DNA of 64,000 nucleotides from Natrinema hispanicum (GCF_900111485.1 NZ_FOIC01000005.1:1-64000), one strand, 5' to 3'; shown: positions 7,999 to 16,937, counted from the first letter of the stretch. Notes: generated by a model not told the origin, from the letters alone. A program made the numbers and translations.

Positions 7999-9294
7999 CT
8001 ACCGCTCGGGATGTGTCGGCGCGTCGAATCCGCCCCGGACGAGCGGCTTCGCGACGTGGCGGCGCGCACACGGCGGCACCTCGTACCACCCGACCTCGAG
8101 ATCGCGCTCGAGGTCCCGTGTTGCTTTCTCAGCCGCCGTTGTCCCACAGTCTCGACAGCGATACCCCTGATTCCGGCCGGCGCTTTTCATCGTCCGGCCG
8201 CAGTCTGGACAGGTCGGGGTTACCCGTTCGGTCCGCACGAGCTCGCGGATGGCAAACTTCTCGAGTTTGAGCGTGCCGTCGGAAACCTCGCCACAGGCAG
8301 TGAGTCGGTCGCCGACACGCAGTGCGCGGACGCGATCGCGAAAGCGTTTCGTCGGCTCGAAAGCGGCACACGTGAGTCGGTCGGTCGCACTGTCGCCGGC
8401 CCCCGGTGAAACGAGGTCGACGAAGACATGCCCGCCGCGTCGCGTGTCGGGGTCGCTCGTGACACGTCCCTCGAGGCGGTAGGCGTGGCCGTCCTCGACT
8501 GTCGACAGCGAGCCGTCCTGCAAGTGAACATCCGTCCCCTGATTCGTGACGAACAGTTGGGTCGCGTCGACGGGTTCGCTCTCGATCCGGTTTGCGACCG
8601 CACGCACTGCGTCTGCATCGTCGCCACGAATGCCATGCAAGATCGGGCCGGGCGTGTGGGGCACGCAGACGGTCTCGTCTTCGCCACGGTCGACCGTATC
8701 CCACACGTCGGGATAGCCCCAGTCGGCGGCGGCGAAGACGCTCTCGTGGTCCACCTCACGGGGCGTTCCCCACCGGTCGGATTCCCGGTAGGAGATGTAC
8801 TCGTAGGTCCACTCTGTGAGCGCGTCCCACGCCCCGATCGCAGCCAGCGCGCCGATCCGGCCGCGGCCGTCGCCGGCGTGCCACGATCGGTACCCGTAGC
8901 GGTCGATCAAGGCCTCGGCGTCGGCGATCTCGAGGTGGTCGCGGATCGCTGCGCGTGCAAACCGCGTAACATCGTCGGGGGCTGTGTCGTCGTCTGGATC
9001 GTGCGCCGCAACGACCAGTCCGGGGTTCGTCCGCTCGTCCGTGGTTTCGGCCAGCGACTCGAGTCGCTCTCGCGCGAGCGCGTACGCGTGATCGGGATCA
9101 CAATCGGTATGGATCGCCAGCGCGGCGTTGCCCCGGGTTTTGTACTCGACGGCGGGGTTGAGCCGGATGAGCAGGAGCCGCGAGATCGTCTGTCCGCCAT
9201 CCTGACGGAGCCGGTCGGCGATCTCTGCGGCGACGTACGTCGTACACATTCCCAACTCGCGTGAGTCTGTATCGTCGATCCCGACGACGGTCAT
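7999..9294 (-). CDS. tiaS: tRNA(Ile2) 2-agmatinylcytidine synthetase
   Basis: A 431-aa protein that attaches agmatine to C34 of tRNA-Ile(CAU), so that the anticodon reads AUA rather than AUG, using ATP. It starts with the family hallmark MTVVGIDDTDS, has a central OB-fold region (about 275-335, YRLEGRVTSDPDTRRGGHVFV), and ends with a C-terminal zinc ribbon of two CxxC pairs (CPDC and CRDC). The start is the ATG at 9294. Five upstream codons are open but precede the motif. The gene is divergent from a DNA-binding regulator. Confidence 0.95.
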   Translation of the reverse strand: MTVVGIDDTDSRELGMCTTYVAAEIADRLRQDGGQTISRLLLIRLNPAVEYKTRGNAALAIHTDCDPDHAYALARERLESLAETTDERTNPGLVVAAHDPDDDTAPDDVTRFARAAIRDHLEIADAEALIDRYGYRSWHAGDGRGRIGALAAIGAWDALTEWTYEYISYRESDRWGTPREVDHESVFAAADWGYPDVWDTVDRGEDETVCVPHTPGPILHGIRGDDADAVRAVANRIESEPVDATQLFVTNQGTDVHLQDGSLSTVEDGHAYRLEGRVTSDPDTRRGGHVFVDLVSPGAGDSATDRLTCAAFEPTKRFRDRVRALRVGDRLTACGEVSDGTLKLEKFAIRELVRTERVTPTCPDCGRTMKSAGRNQGYRCRDCGTTAAEKATRDLERDLEVGWYEVPPCARRHVAKPLVRGGFDAPTHPER

Positions 9295-9366
9295 CGCCGA
9301 TGTTTGCACGTCCGCTGAGTAACGCCTTTCGGGATTGGCCCCAGCATCGCTGGCGGCAGAAACCGG

Positions 9367-9440
9367 TATATAAATATACTCCTAGTACAGTCGCGAATCG
9401 CGACACGGGACGCAGACATCACGGGGAAAACGTCTTATAG
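9367..9440. promoter_or_regulatory. Divergent promoter region between tiaS and the HTH gene
   Basis: TTATAG at 9435-9440 is centred about 26 nt before the HTH gene ATG at 9463, a leaderless-type TATA box. A much stronger AT run, TATATAAATATA at 9367-9378, lies about 75-90 nt from either start and is not placed for a leaderless transcript of either gene. It may drive a transcript with a leader or a small RNA. Confidence 0.5.
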
Positions 9441-9462
9441 CAGGAATCGCTTACAACCCCGT

Positions 9463-10428
9463 ATGTCCCGCTCCGCACTGGTCGGCAACGTGACCGCGAT
9501 GTTAGAGGACGCGGGATTCGCGGTGAGCGATCGGTGTGCGATTCGACCGAAGAGTTTCGATATTGCTGCCCGACGTGGTGACGATCTGATCCTCGTCAAG
9601 ATCCTCGCGAACATCGACGCGTTCAACGAGGCGACCGGCCACGAGATGCGTCGGCTTGGAACCTACCTCGAGGCAACGCCGCTGGTCATCGGGCTTCGCA
9701 GCCGCGATGAGGACCTGAAACCGGACGTCGTTTACTTCCGCCACGGCGTCCCCGTGTTCAGTCCCGATACGGCGTATAACCTGTTTATCGAGAACGTCCC
9801 ACCGTTGATTTACGCTGCCCCCGGTGGCCTCTATGTCAACATCGACGGCGACCTGCTGGCCGACGAACGTCAGGACAAAGACTGGAGTCTCGGCCAACTG
9901 GCCAGCGAACTCGGCGTCTCACGCCGGACCGTCTCGAAGTACGAAGACGGGATGAACGCCTCCGTCGAGGTTGCGATGGCACTCGAGGAGTTGTTCGACG
10001 CACCCCTGACGAGCCCGGTGGACGTCCTCGAGGGTGCCGACGAGGTCCACGAAAGCGACGCGACGCCGGACGATCCGGAGGCCGATCCGGACGACGAACA
10101 GGTGGTCGCCGTCTTCACGCGGGCCGGCTACAGCGTGCATCCGACGGTCCGCTCGCCGTTTACCGCCGTCAGTGAGGACGAAGACGACAGCGACATCGTC
10201 TTAACGGGTCACTCGGAGTTTACGAAGGCCGCGGAGAAACGGGCCCGCATCATGAGTTCGATCGGCGAGATCACCCGCACGCGGTCGGTCTATGTCGTCG
10301 ACCGCGCGAAACAGGAGTCCGTCGACGGCACGGCACTGGTCGAACGCGAGGAACTCGCTGCCCTCCGAAACGCCGACGAACTTCGAGACGTCATCCGGGA
10401 GCGCTCAGAGTACGAAGAAGCAGTCTGA
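9463..10428 (+). CDS. Archaeal HTH (XRE-type) transcriptional regulator
   Basis: A 321-aa protein of the archaeal COG1395-like regulator family. The N-terminal region (1-120) resembles a restriction-endonuclease-like fold ([22 protein letters not shown]). It is followed by a Cro/XRE helix-turn-helix at about 146-170 ([21 protein letters not shown]). A charged acidic linker precedes a C-terminal domain repeating the nuclease-like pattern. It starts at ATG 9463 with a TATA box at the right distance. The divergent pairing with tiaS is common in haloarchaea as I recall. The target is unknown. Confidence 0.85.
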   Translation: MSRSALVGNVTAMLEDAGFAVSDRCAIRPKSFDIAARRGDDLILVKILANIDAFNEATGHEMRRLGTYLEATPLVIGLRSRDEDLKPDVVYFRHGVPVFSPDTAYNLFIENVPPLIYAAPGGLYVNIDGDLLADERQDKDWSLGQLASELGVSRRTVSKYEDGMNASVEVAMALEELFDAPLTSPVDVLEGADEVHESDATPDDPEADPDDEQVVAVFTRAGYSVHPTVRSPFTAVSEDEDDSDIVLTGHSEFTKAAEKRARIMSSIGEITRTRSVYVVDRAKQESVDGTALVEREELAALRNADELRDVIRERSEYEEAV

Positions 10429-10538
10429 GCAGTCACGTCTTCCGAACACCACTCGAGACGTATTCTGCTGGTCGGCACGGCGGTTCGTGTCTCAGCACGA
10501 ATCGGTAGCGCTGTCGCAGTAACCGATAGCCGCCGGTC

Positions 10539-10796
10539 TCAGGCCGACTCGTCGCCGTACGTTTCCTCGAGATACTCGACGATCTCACTGCTCTCTGGCA
10601 TGCCTTCGACGCCGGTTGCCTCGTCGGTGATGACTGGCACACCCGTCTGGCCGCTGACTTGCTTGACTTCAGTCCGGTCGCTGCGCAAGCGGGGGACCTC
10701 GATTACGTCGTAGTCGAGGTCGAGGTCGTCGAGTTTCGTCCGGACCATCGCACAGAACGGACAGCCAGGGAGGTCATACAGCGTGATATCTGCCAT
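10539..10796 (-). CDS. Glutaredoxin-like thiol oxidoreductase
   Basis: An 85-aa thioredoxin-fold protein of glutaredoxin type. The catalytic motif CPFC is at residues 11-14, the cis-Pro segment is TGVPVITD, and the C-terminal helix region is EIVEYLEETYGDE. The start at 10796 (MADITLYDLPG) is right for the family. It would reduce disulfides in the cytoplasm. Haloarchaea use gamma-glutamylcysteine rather than glutathione, so its partner is probably that thiol. It lies on the minus strand downstream of the nucleobase permease with a 121-bp gap, so shared transcription is possible. Confidence 0.9.
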   Translation of the reverse strand: MADITLYDLPGCPFCAMVRTKLDDLDLDYDVIEVPRLRSDRTEVKQVSGQTGVPVITDEATGVEGMPESSEIVEYLEETYGDESA

Positions 10797-10917
10797 CGTG
10801 ACCGAAGGTAGGGGCCTCGAGCCCCAAGAGCACAGTGATTGCGATGACCCGGTATCGGCCAGCAACGACTGCACACGAACGCGTGCTGAACGGGTCGATT
10901 TAGTGGTCGCCGTGAGC

Positions 10918-12381
10918 TTAGCCGAGCATCCCGCTGGTGGCAACGTAGAAGTAGCCGACCAGCGCGACGGCGATTGCCCACTGTCCGAGGCGGACGTCTC
11001 TGCGTTCGCCCACAGCCGTTTTGATCAGGGGATAGGCGATGATCCCGGCAGCCAGGCCGGTCGCGATCGAGTAGGTCAGCGGCATGATCGTGATCGTGAG
11101 GCCGGCCGAGACCGACCATGCGGGATCTTGCCAGTCGATATCGAGGACGCCCTGGAGCATGATGACCCCGACGGCGACGAGCGCGATGAACGAGGCGTAG
11201 GCGGGGATCGCGGCGACGACTGGCACTGCAACCAGCGACAGCGCAAACAAGATTGCGACGACGAGCGCAGTGAACCCGGTACGGCCGCCTTCCTCGACGC
11301 CAGTCGAGGATTCGACGAAGGTCGTCACCGTCGACGTGCCGACCATCGCCCCAACGGTCGTCCCGACCGCGTCGGCCATCAGCGGCTTCTCGGCCTCGGG
11401 GAGTTCACCGTCCTCGTCGAGGAAGTCACCGAACTGGGCGACGCCGATGAGCGTCCCGGCGGTATCGAAGAAGTCGACGAAGAAGAACGTGAACACGACG
11501 AGCACGAACGTCAGTGGATCGATGTCGCGCAGTCCCTCGACGAACGCGCCGACCAGCGGCGTGATGTCGTAGTGTGGTGACGTCACCGCTTCGAAGGTGA
11601 CCTCGCCGGTCTGCTCGTTGAGCAACGCATCGGGTGCGAGCGCCGATGCGCTCGCAACGCCGGTGAGCAACAGCGCCCACCCGACGACGGCCGTCGTGAG
11701 AATCCCGGCGATGATCGCGCCTTTCATGCCGCGTGCCCAGAGGATGAACGTCAAGAAGAGCCCGGCGAGACCAAGGATTGCAGCCGGCGTCTGTGCGATA
11801 TTGCCGAGCGTGACCATCGTCGCGGGGTCCGCCGCGACGATCTGCATCTCCTGAAGCCCGATAAACAGCAGGAAGACACCGATCCCTGCACCGACCGAGA
11901 ACTTCACCGGTTCGGGGAAGAGATTGATGACGTATTTACGGGCCCCGACGGCCGTGATGGCGATGAAGATAATTCCCTCGACAAACACCGCAGCGAGGGC
12001 CGTCTGCCACGGAATCCCCATCCCGATGACGACGGTGAACGTAAAGAAGGCGTTGAGCCCCATGCCGGGAGCCAGCCCGAACGGTCGGTTGGCGTACAGC
12101 GCCATGACGAGGATCGCGACGACCGAGGCGATGATCGTCGCGATCGCGAGCATCTGGAACACCTCGTTTGACTCGTAGACGGCCCCATTGATCGTCGTCT
12201 GCTGGTTGATATCGCCCTGTTCGTTAAAGCCCATAATCGCCGGCAGCAACACCGTCGGGTTGACCACGATGATATACGACATCGCCAGAAACGTCGTAAT
12301 CCCCGCGACCAGCTCGGTCGTGAAGTCAGTATCGTGTTCCTCGAACCCGAAATACGATGCCAGTAAGTCGATAGCCCCCAT
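10918..12381 (-). CDS. NCS2 family nucleobase permease (AzgA-like)
   Basis: A 487-aa polytopic membrane protein with about 12-14 hydrophobic helices. It starts MGAIDLLASYFGFEEHDTDF and includes MGLNAFFTFTVV, FFFVDFFDTAGTLIG and GTSTVTTFVESSTGVEEGGRTG. These are signatures of the AzgA branch of NCS2, which imports hypoxanthine, guanine and adenine by H+ symport. The start is the ATG at 12381. A longer frame exists but lacks family sequence. A palindrome at 12443-12458 lies upstream of a TATA-like CTTAACTA (minus strand, about 30 nt before the start). Confidence 0.9.
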   Translation of the reverse strand: MGAIDLLASYFGFEEHDTDFTTELVAGITTFLAMSYIIVVNPTVLLPAIMGFNEQGDINQQTTINGAVYESNEVFQMLAIATIIASVVAILVMALYANRPFGLAPGMGLNAFFTFTVVIGMGIPWQTALAAVFVEGIIFIAITAVGARKYVINLFPEPVKFSVGAGIGVFLLFIGLQEMQIVAADPATMVTLGNIAQTPAAILGLAGLFLTFILWARGMKGAIIAGILTTAVVGWALLLTGVASASALAPDALLNEQTGEVTFEAVTSPHYDITPLVGAFVEGLRDIDPLTFVLVVFTFFFVDFFDTAGTLIGVAQFGDFLDEDGELPEAEKPLMADAVGTTVGAMVGTSTVTTFVESSTGVEEGGRTGFTALVVAILFALSLVAVPVVAAIPAYASFIALVAVGVIMLQGVLDIDWQDPAWSVSAGLTITIMPLTYSIATGLAAGIIAYPLIKTAVGERRDVRLGQWAIAVALVGYFYVATSGMLG

Positions 12382-12442
12382 TTTGGATGCTCGAGCGTAG
12401 CAACACCGGTTAGTTAAGCGTTTTTGTCCAGCTCCGTCTATC

Positions 12443-12458
12443 ATGAACGTACATTCAT
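12443..12458. promoter_or_regulatory. Candidate operator palindrome upstream of NCS2 permease
   Basis: ATGAACGTACATTCAT matches its own reverse complement at seven of eight base pairs. It is 62-77 bp upstream of the permease start and about 110 bp from the divergent TrkA gene, so it could regulate the permease or both. Confidence 0.4.
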
Positions 12459-12570
12459 ACATATTGGCTGACAGCGTGCCGATCCGTCTCTCGAGCTGTC
12501 GATGTGGGTGGACGGCTCCTGTCGACCGGCGGACGAACGTATTTCACCCCGGAACGCGTACTGTGGTAGC

Positions 12571-13233
12571 ATGAGGTTTGTCATCGTTGGGTACGGTCGA
12601 GTCGGCTCACGGACGGCAACGATCCTCGCCGAGGAGGGCCACGATGTCGTCGTCGTCGATACCGATATCGATCGGCTCAAGCGTGTGTCCGACGACGAGT
12701 TCGAGACGGTACACGGCGATGGGTCTGACGAAGACGTCCTCGTCGAGGCAGGCATCGAGACGGCCGACGCGATCGGGGCTTTTACGCCCGATCTCAACGT
12801 CAACTTCGCGGCCTGTATGGTCGGCACCCACCACGGCTGTCGGACCGTCTTGCGGATCGACGCGGACTACCGCGAGGACATCTACGAGAAGTACGCCGCA
12901 GAGGTCGACGAGATCATCTACCCCGAACGACTCGGTGCTGCAGGTGCCAAAACCGCCCTGCTTGGCGGCGACTTCAACGTCGTCGCCGACCTCGCCGCAA
13001 ACCTCCAACTGACCGTCCTCGAGATCAAGGAGGGGTCGCCTGCGGTTGGCAAGCGAATGAGCGAACTCGAGTTGCCCGAATCCGCGCGGATCTATGCCCA
13101 TGGCCGCGCACACGAACCGCTGACGATTCCGCTTCCGGGAACGGAACTCGAAGCCGGCGACGAGGTCGCGATCATCACCGAGACCGACCGCGCGGATGCG
13201 GTTCGAGCCGCCCTGTTACCCGCCAGTGCCTGA
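12571..13233 (+). CDS. trkA: TrkA-type K+ transport regulator (RCK protein)
   Basis: A 220-aa soluble protein with an N-terminal RCK_N/TrkA_N Rossmann domain (GYGRVGSRTA at 7-16, followed by VVVDTD) and a C-terminal RCK_C domain from about 135 (EIKEGSPAVGKRMSELELP to EVAIITETDR). Such proteins bind NAD(H) or nucleotides and gate TrkH-type K+ channels. No channel subunit is adjacent. The start is the ATG at 12571. The earlier in-frame start at 12502 reads through a promoter-like region. The TGA stop overlaps the first base of repeat element B. Confidence 0.9.
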   Translation: MRFVIVGYGRVGSRTATILAEEGHDVVVVDTDIDRLKRVSDDEFETVHGDGSDEDVLVEAGIETADAIGAFTPDLNVNFAACMVGTHHGCRTVLRIDADYREDIYEKYAAEVDEIIYPERLGAAGAKTALLGGDFNVVADLAANLQLTVLEIKEGSPAVGKRMSELELPESARIYAHGRAHEPLTIPLPGTELEAGDEVAIITETDRADAVRAALLPASA

Positions 13234-13307
13234 TACTGCCGGACATAACGACGTGAAGCCGGTCGCAAATTCGCGACCGGCTTCGTATTGACTTCTGTCA
13301 GTAGTAT
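13233..13307. repeat. Short inverted-repeat element, ATACTGCCGGA family, copy B
   Basis: A 75-bp element starting ATACTGCCGGA at the last base of the trkA stop codon and ending in a degenerate GTCAGTAGTAT. The centre is a perfect 12-bp hairpin, GAAGCCGGTCGC / GCGACCGGCTTC, with a 6-nt AAATTC loop. It shares both ends and the CGGCTTCGTATTGAC segment with copy A. Confidence 0.7.
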
Positions 13308-13308
13308 G

Positions 13309-13389
13309 AGACGGGCTGTTATCCCGAGGTCCCAGCACACCCGATGGGTAGGGCAGCGTGTATCGGCACTGACTGATCGCAGTCCGTCC
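13309..13389. repeat. 80-bp inverted-repeat element, ATACGG family, copy 5 (diverged)
   Basis: It starts AGACGGGCTGTTATC, one base after element B, and ends CGGCACTGACTGATCGCAGT, then CCGTCC. The ends and the CCCAGCACACCCG interior align with copies 3 and 4, but the terminal repeats are eroded. The remaining sequence up to the methyltransferase stop at 13593 holds no gene. Confidence 0.55.
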
Positions 13390-13592
13390 GACGCTGGCTG
13401 TGAGAGATGGTTCCGCGACTCGAGCCGCGGTATCCCTGACGTGCCTCTGACACTCGAACCAAACGGTTATGGGGGTAAGAGAAACGGGAGCAGGCGCGCA
13501 GGCGAGGGATGGGGGGAGTGTGGTGGGGAGGCCGCCAGCGCGCCTATTGGTTTCGTCACCCGGAGGGATAATAAAACCGCGTCAGACGGGGG

Positions 13593-14660
13593 TCAGACGG
13601 ACGACGGAGCGCCGTTTTCGGGACGGAAGACGAGCACGTTCTGGTGGACCATCGAGGGGACGAACGAGAACGGATAGCCGTAGACGTGGAGGTCTTTGCT
13701 CGGGTCGTACCAGATCAGATTCGCCGCAAGCGACAGCGGCGCGGTCGACTCGATCGCCTGTGCGAGCTCCGCCGAGAGGAACTCGTAGGACTGCTCGCGG
13801 TACATGTCGCCGATGAAGACAACGACATGGCCGTCCGGGGCGACGGCGTCGGAAAAGCGGTCGAACTTCTCGGCCATGTCCGCGAGCCAGTCGGCTTTCG
13901 TCTCCCAGGTTACGTCCGCCTCGGAGGCAGCGTCGCCGTTCTCGTCGTCTCCCTCGTCAGACCGATCGAACGAACCCAGCTTGCTTTCGCGGGTCCGGCG
14001 CTCGTTGCGCGTCTGCTCGAGTTCGTCCATGTGCCAGTAGGGCACGTCGGTCAACAGGAGATCGATCGCGTCGTCGTCGACGTCGTCGATCAGATCGGCA
14101 CAGTCGCCGTGGCGCATGTCCTGTGTGGCGAGTGGCGGGTCGCCACGCGCACGCCGCTCGTCGTTTTCGCGCTCGAGGACCTCGTGATAGATCTCGATCC
14201 ATCGATCGGTGCGCTCGAAGCCGATCGCATTCCGGCGGCCGGTGCCCTCGTGTTCACAGAGACTTGCACCCAGCAAGGTGCCGCCGACGCCGGCGAAGGG
14301 GTCGAGGACAGTGTCGCCGGCCTTGCTGAACCGGCCGATCAACTCGGCACAGAGCCGCGGGGGTTTCTGCCCGCCGTGTTCGCTGCGCAGGTCGTGTTGG
14401 AGGTCGGGTGGGTAGCCTTCGGCGATCACCGACTTCGTGGCGTACTTCCATTCCTTGCCGGTCAGATCGTTCACGCGATTGCGCTCGTCGTAGATCCCCC
14501 GACCCTCGATATAGCGCTGGTGGTCGGCCAACTCGTCGGTGTCGATCACCTTGCCATCTTCGACCGGCAGTGATTCCTCGCGTGCGCGGTCGGCGTCGAA
14601 CCCGCCGTCCTCGTCCGTGAACAGCCGACTCTGGCGGTGTCGCTCCCCGTCGTCTGCCAT
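13593..14660 (-). CDS. Orphan DNA (N4-cytosine or N6-adenine) methyltransferase
   Basis: A 355-aa SAM-dependent DNA methyltransferase. The SAM-binding motif DPFAGVGGTLLGA lies at 120-132 and the catalytic motif IV appears as TDVPYW at 204-209, a variant of [DNS]PP[YFW] with Val for the first Pro. Motif I precedes motif IV. A conserved region KPPRLCAELIGRF comes just before motif I. The central stretch 225-250 is a low-complexity acidic insert. No restriction enzyme or specificity subunit is nearby, so it is a solitary modification enzyme. Haloarchaea carry a widespread orphan CTAG methyltransferase, but identity with it is only a guess. Confidence 0.8.
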   Translation of the reverse strand: MADDGERHRQSRLFTDEDGGFDADRAREESLPVEDGKVIDTDELADHQRYIEGRGIYDERNRVNDLTGKEWKYATKSVIAEGYPPDLQHDLRSEHGGQKPPRLCAELIGRFSKAGDTVLDPFAGVGGTLLGASLCEHEGTGRRNAIGFERTDRWIEIYHEVLERENDERRARGDPPLATQDMRHGDCADLIDDVDDDAIDLLLTDVPYWHMDELEQTRNERRTRESKLGSFDRSDEGDDENGDAASEADVTWETKADWLADMAEKFDRFSDAVAPDGHVVVFIGDMYREQSYEFLSAELAQAIESTAPLSLAANLIWYDPSKDLHVYGYPFSFVPSMVHQNVLVFRPENGAPSSV

Positions 14661-14777
14661 ACCCTCGAGTGCTCACGGGGACCGCTTAAACGCTTGTGCC
14701 TCGCGCCGATCGCGACGGTCGGCGACTCACCGTGCCCGACGTTTTTCACCGTGTCCTGAGAAGAGCAACCAAGACCG

Positions 14778-15767
14778 ATGAGTGTCGTCGTCGACGTTGG
14801 GATGCTCGTCGTCGGCGTCGTCACTCTCTGGGGCGGCGCACGCCTGCTCGTGACTGGGGCCTCGAGACTCGCCGGTGCGGCCGGCGTCTCCGCGCTCGTC
14901 GTCGGCCTCACGGTCGTCGCCTTCGGCACCTCCGCGCCGGAGATCGCCGTTTCGGTCGAGGCCGCGTTCGCGGGCCGGGGCGACGTCTCGGTCGGCAACG
15001 TCGTCGGCTCGAACCTCTTCAATCTCGGCGTGATCCTCGGTCTCATCGGCGTCCTTTCGCCGTTTCGGGTCACTGAGACGCTGGTCCGTCGGGACGCACT
15101 CGCGATGGCTGCCGCGACAGCGGTCGCCGCCGTCGCCCTCCTGAACGGAGCCGTCTCGAGACTCGAGGGAGCCATCTTGCTCGCGTTGCTCGGCGGCTAC
15201 CTCGGTGCGCTCGGCGTTGCGATTCGGACGGCGAGCCAAGCGGACAGCGGTCAACTCGACGCAGTCGACGACGGAGCGACGGTTCCGCCGCTCGACGCTG
15301 ATGAAGAGACGCCACGCGAAATCCGGTCGGGTCTCGAGGGTGGTCGCGTACTCGTGGGTCTGCTCTTGGTGATCGGCGGCGGGCGCGTGTTGATCGACGC
15401 GGCAGTCGGATTGGCCCTGGCCGTGGGCATCTCCGAGTGGGCGGTCGGCGCGACGATCGTCGCGACTGGGACCTCACTGCCGGAACTCGTCACCTCCGTC
15501 GTCGCCGTCCGCCGCGGCGACGTCAGCATTGCAGCGGGCAACGTCGTCGGCTCGAACGTCTTCAACGCCCTCGGCGTTCTGGGGATCGTTGCTGTCGTCC
15601 GACCGACGGCGGTCGATCCCGCCGTTTTCCTCGGCATCGCGTGGCTCTGTGTGCTGACTGCGTTCGCGACGGTCGTGCTCGCGACCGGGCGTCGGCTAAC
15701 CCGTCTCGAGGGTGTTGCCCTCGTCGCACTCGGAGCGGGGTACTGGGTTGTGAGCATGGCACTCTGA
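14778..15767 (+). CDS. CaCA family Na+/Ca2+ exchanger-like protein
   Basis: A 329-aa membrane protein with about ten helices in two homologous halves. Each half has an alpha-repeat: VVAFGTSAPEIAVSVEAA with GNVVGSNLFNLG, then IVATGTSLPELVTSVVAV with GNVVGSNVFNALG. The acidic Glu in GTSAPE and GTSLPE and the Asn in GSN are the ion ligands of this superfamily. An acidic cytoplasmic loop (about 150-190) separates the halves. It probably extrudes Ca2+ in exchange for Na+ or H+. It is a single gene facing away from the methyltransferase. Confidence 0.93.
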   Translation: MSVVVDVGMLVVGVVTLWGGARLLVTGASRLAGAAGVSALVVGLTVVAFGTSAPEIAVSVEAAFAGRGDVSVGNVVGSNLFNLGVILGLIGVLSPFRVTETLVRRDALAMAAATAVAAVALLNGAVSRLEGAILLALLGGYLGALGVAIRTASQADSGQLDAVDDGATVPPLDADEETPREIRSGLEGGRVLVGLLLVIGGGRVLIDAAVGLALAVGISEWAVGATIVATGTSLPELVTSVVAVRRGDVSIAAGNVVGSNVFNALGVLGIVAVVRPTAVDPAVFLGIAWLCVLTAFATVVLATGRRLTRLEGVALVALGAGYWVVSMAL

Positions 15768-15859
15768 GGTCTCGATCGACGGACGGCAGTAACAAGCGGC
15801 GAACCCGGTGACGTGGGTGTTAGCGAGGGTACTTGCCGCTCGCGACCCGAGACGAGTCT

Positions 15860-16870
15860 ATGAATATGCTCGTCGACGGTGAGTGGCACACCGACGCCTT
15901 CGAGGTCACCACCGAGGACGGTGCGTTCCAGCGCCAGGAGACGCCGTTTCGAGACGAAATCCGAGCCGATCCCGACGCCCGGTTTCAGCCCGAGGCGGAT
16001 CGGTACCACCTCTACGTCTCGTATGCCTGTCCCTGGGCCCACCGGACGCTTTTGATGCGGTCGCTGTTGGGGCTCGAGGATGCGATTTCGGTCTCGGTCG
16101 TCGACCCGTATCGTGGCGAGGGCGGCTGGCAGTTCACGCCCGAGAAGGACGGCTGTACCCGCGATCACGTTCACGACGCGGAGTATCTCCGAGAACTCTA
16201 CATCCGCGCAGACCCGGACGCGACTTGCCGTGTGACGGTGCCAGTCCTCTGGGACACGAAGGAAGATACCATCGTCAACAACGAGTCCGAAGAGATCATG
16301 CGGCTGTTCGATACCGAGTTCGACGAGTATGCGCAACGAGACGTCGACCTGTATCCCGAGGGTTATCGGGACGAAGTCGATCGGGTCATCGACGAAATAT
16401 ACGAGCCGATCAACAACGGCGTCTATCGGGCCGGCTTCGCCACGAAACAGGACCCCTACGACGAGGCGATCGACGACCTCTTCGCGGCGCTCGATCACTG
16501 GGACGAGGTGCTCGCAGATCAGCGCTATCTTGCGGGCGATCGGCTGACCGAAGCCGACATTGCGATGTTCACCACCCTCGTTCGCTTCGACAACGTCTAT
16601 CACACGCACTTCATGTGTAACGTCCAGCCAATCCGAGAGTACGACAACCTCTGGCCGTACCTGCGCGATCTGTACCAGACGCCCGGCGTCGCCGAGACGG
16701 TGCACATGGCCCACATCAAAGAACACTACTACACGACCCACCCCGACGTGAATCCCCACCGGATCGTCGCCCGCGGTCCCGACCTCGAGTTTTCGGCCCC
16801 ACATGACCGTGACGCGCTTCCCGGCGGGCCGCCGTCTGGCCTGCGCACAGCGGCCAGTGCGGACGACTAG
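15860..16870 (+). CDS. ECM4/YqjG-type glutathionyl-hydroquinone reductase-like protein
   Basis: A 336-aa protein of the omega-class glutathione-transferase branch. The catalytic Cys sits in YACPWAHR (Cys57). The thioredoxin-fold part runs to about 165 (VPVLWDTKEDTIVNNESEEI), and the C-terminal helical domain includes RYLAGDRLTEADIAMFTTLVRFD. These enzymes remove thiol adducts from hydroquinones. Haloarchaea use gamma-glutamylcysteine, so the natural thiol is likely different. The start is the ATG at 15860. A TTG start 27 bp upstream is less likely. Confidence 0.9.
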   Translation: MNMLVDGEWHTDAFEVTTEDGAFQRQETPFRDEIRADPDARFQPEADRYHLYVSYACPWAHRTLLMRSLLGLEDAISVSVVDPYRGEGGWQFTPEKDGCTRDHVHDAEYLRELYIRADPDATCRVTVPVLWDTKEDTIVNNESEEIMRLFDTEFDEYAQRDVDLYPEGYRDEVDRVIDEIYEPINNGVYRAGFATKQDPYDEAIDDLFAALDHWDEVLADQRYLAGDRLTEADIAMFTTLVRFDNVYHTHFMCNVQPIREYDNLWPYLRDLYQTPGVAETVHMAHIKEHYYTTHPDVNPHRIVARGPDLEFSAPHDRDALPGGPPSGLRTAASADD

Positions 16871-16937
16871 TAGCGGTGGGTGTGAAGCGAAAACGATGTG
16901 ACGACGATGTTACGATCCGCCGTTGGATCGACTCGAT

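Noticed and set aside
8428-9264. Plus-strand ORF of 278 aa inside the tiaS region
   Set aside because: Entirely antisense to tiaS, with no family motifs.
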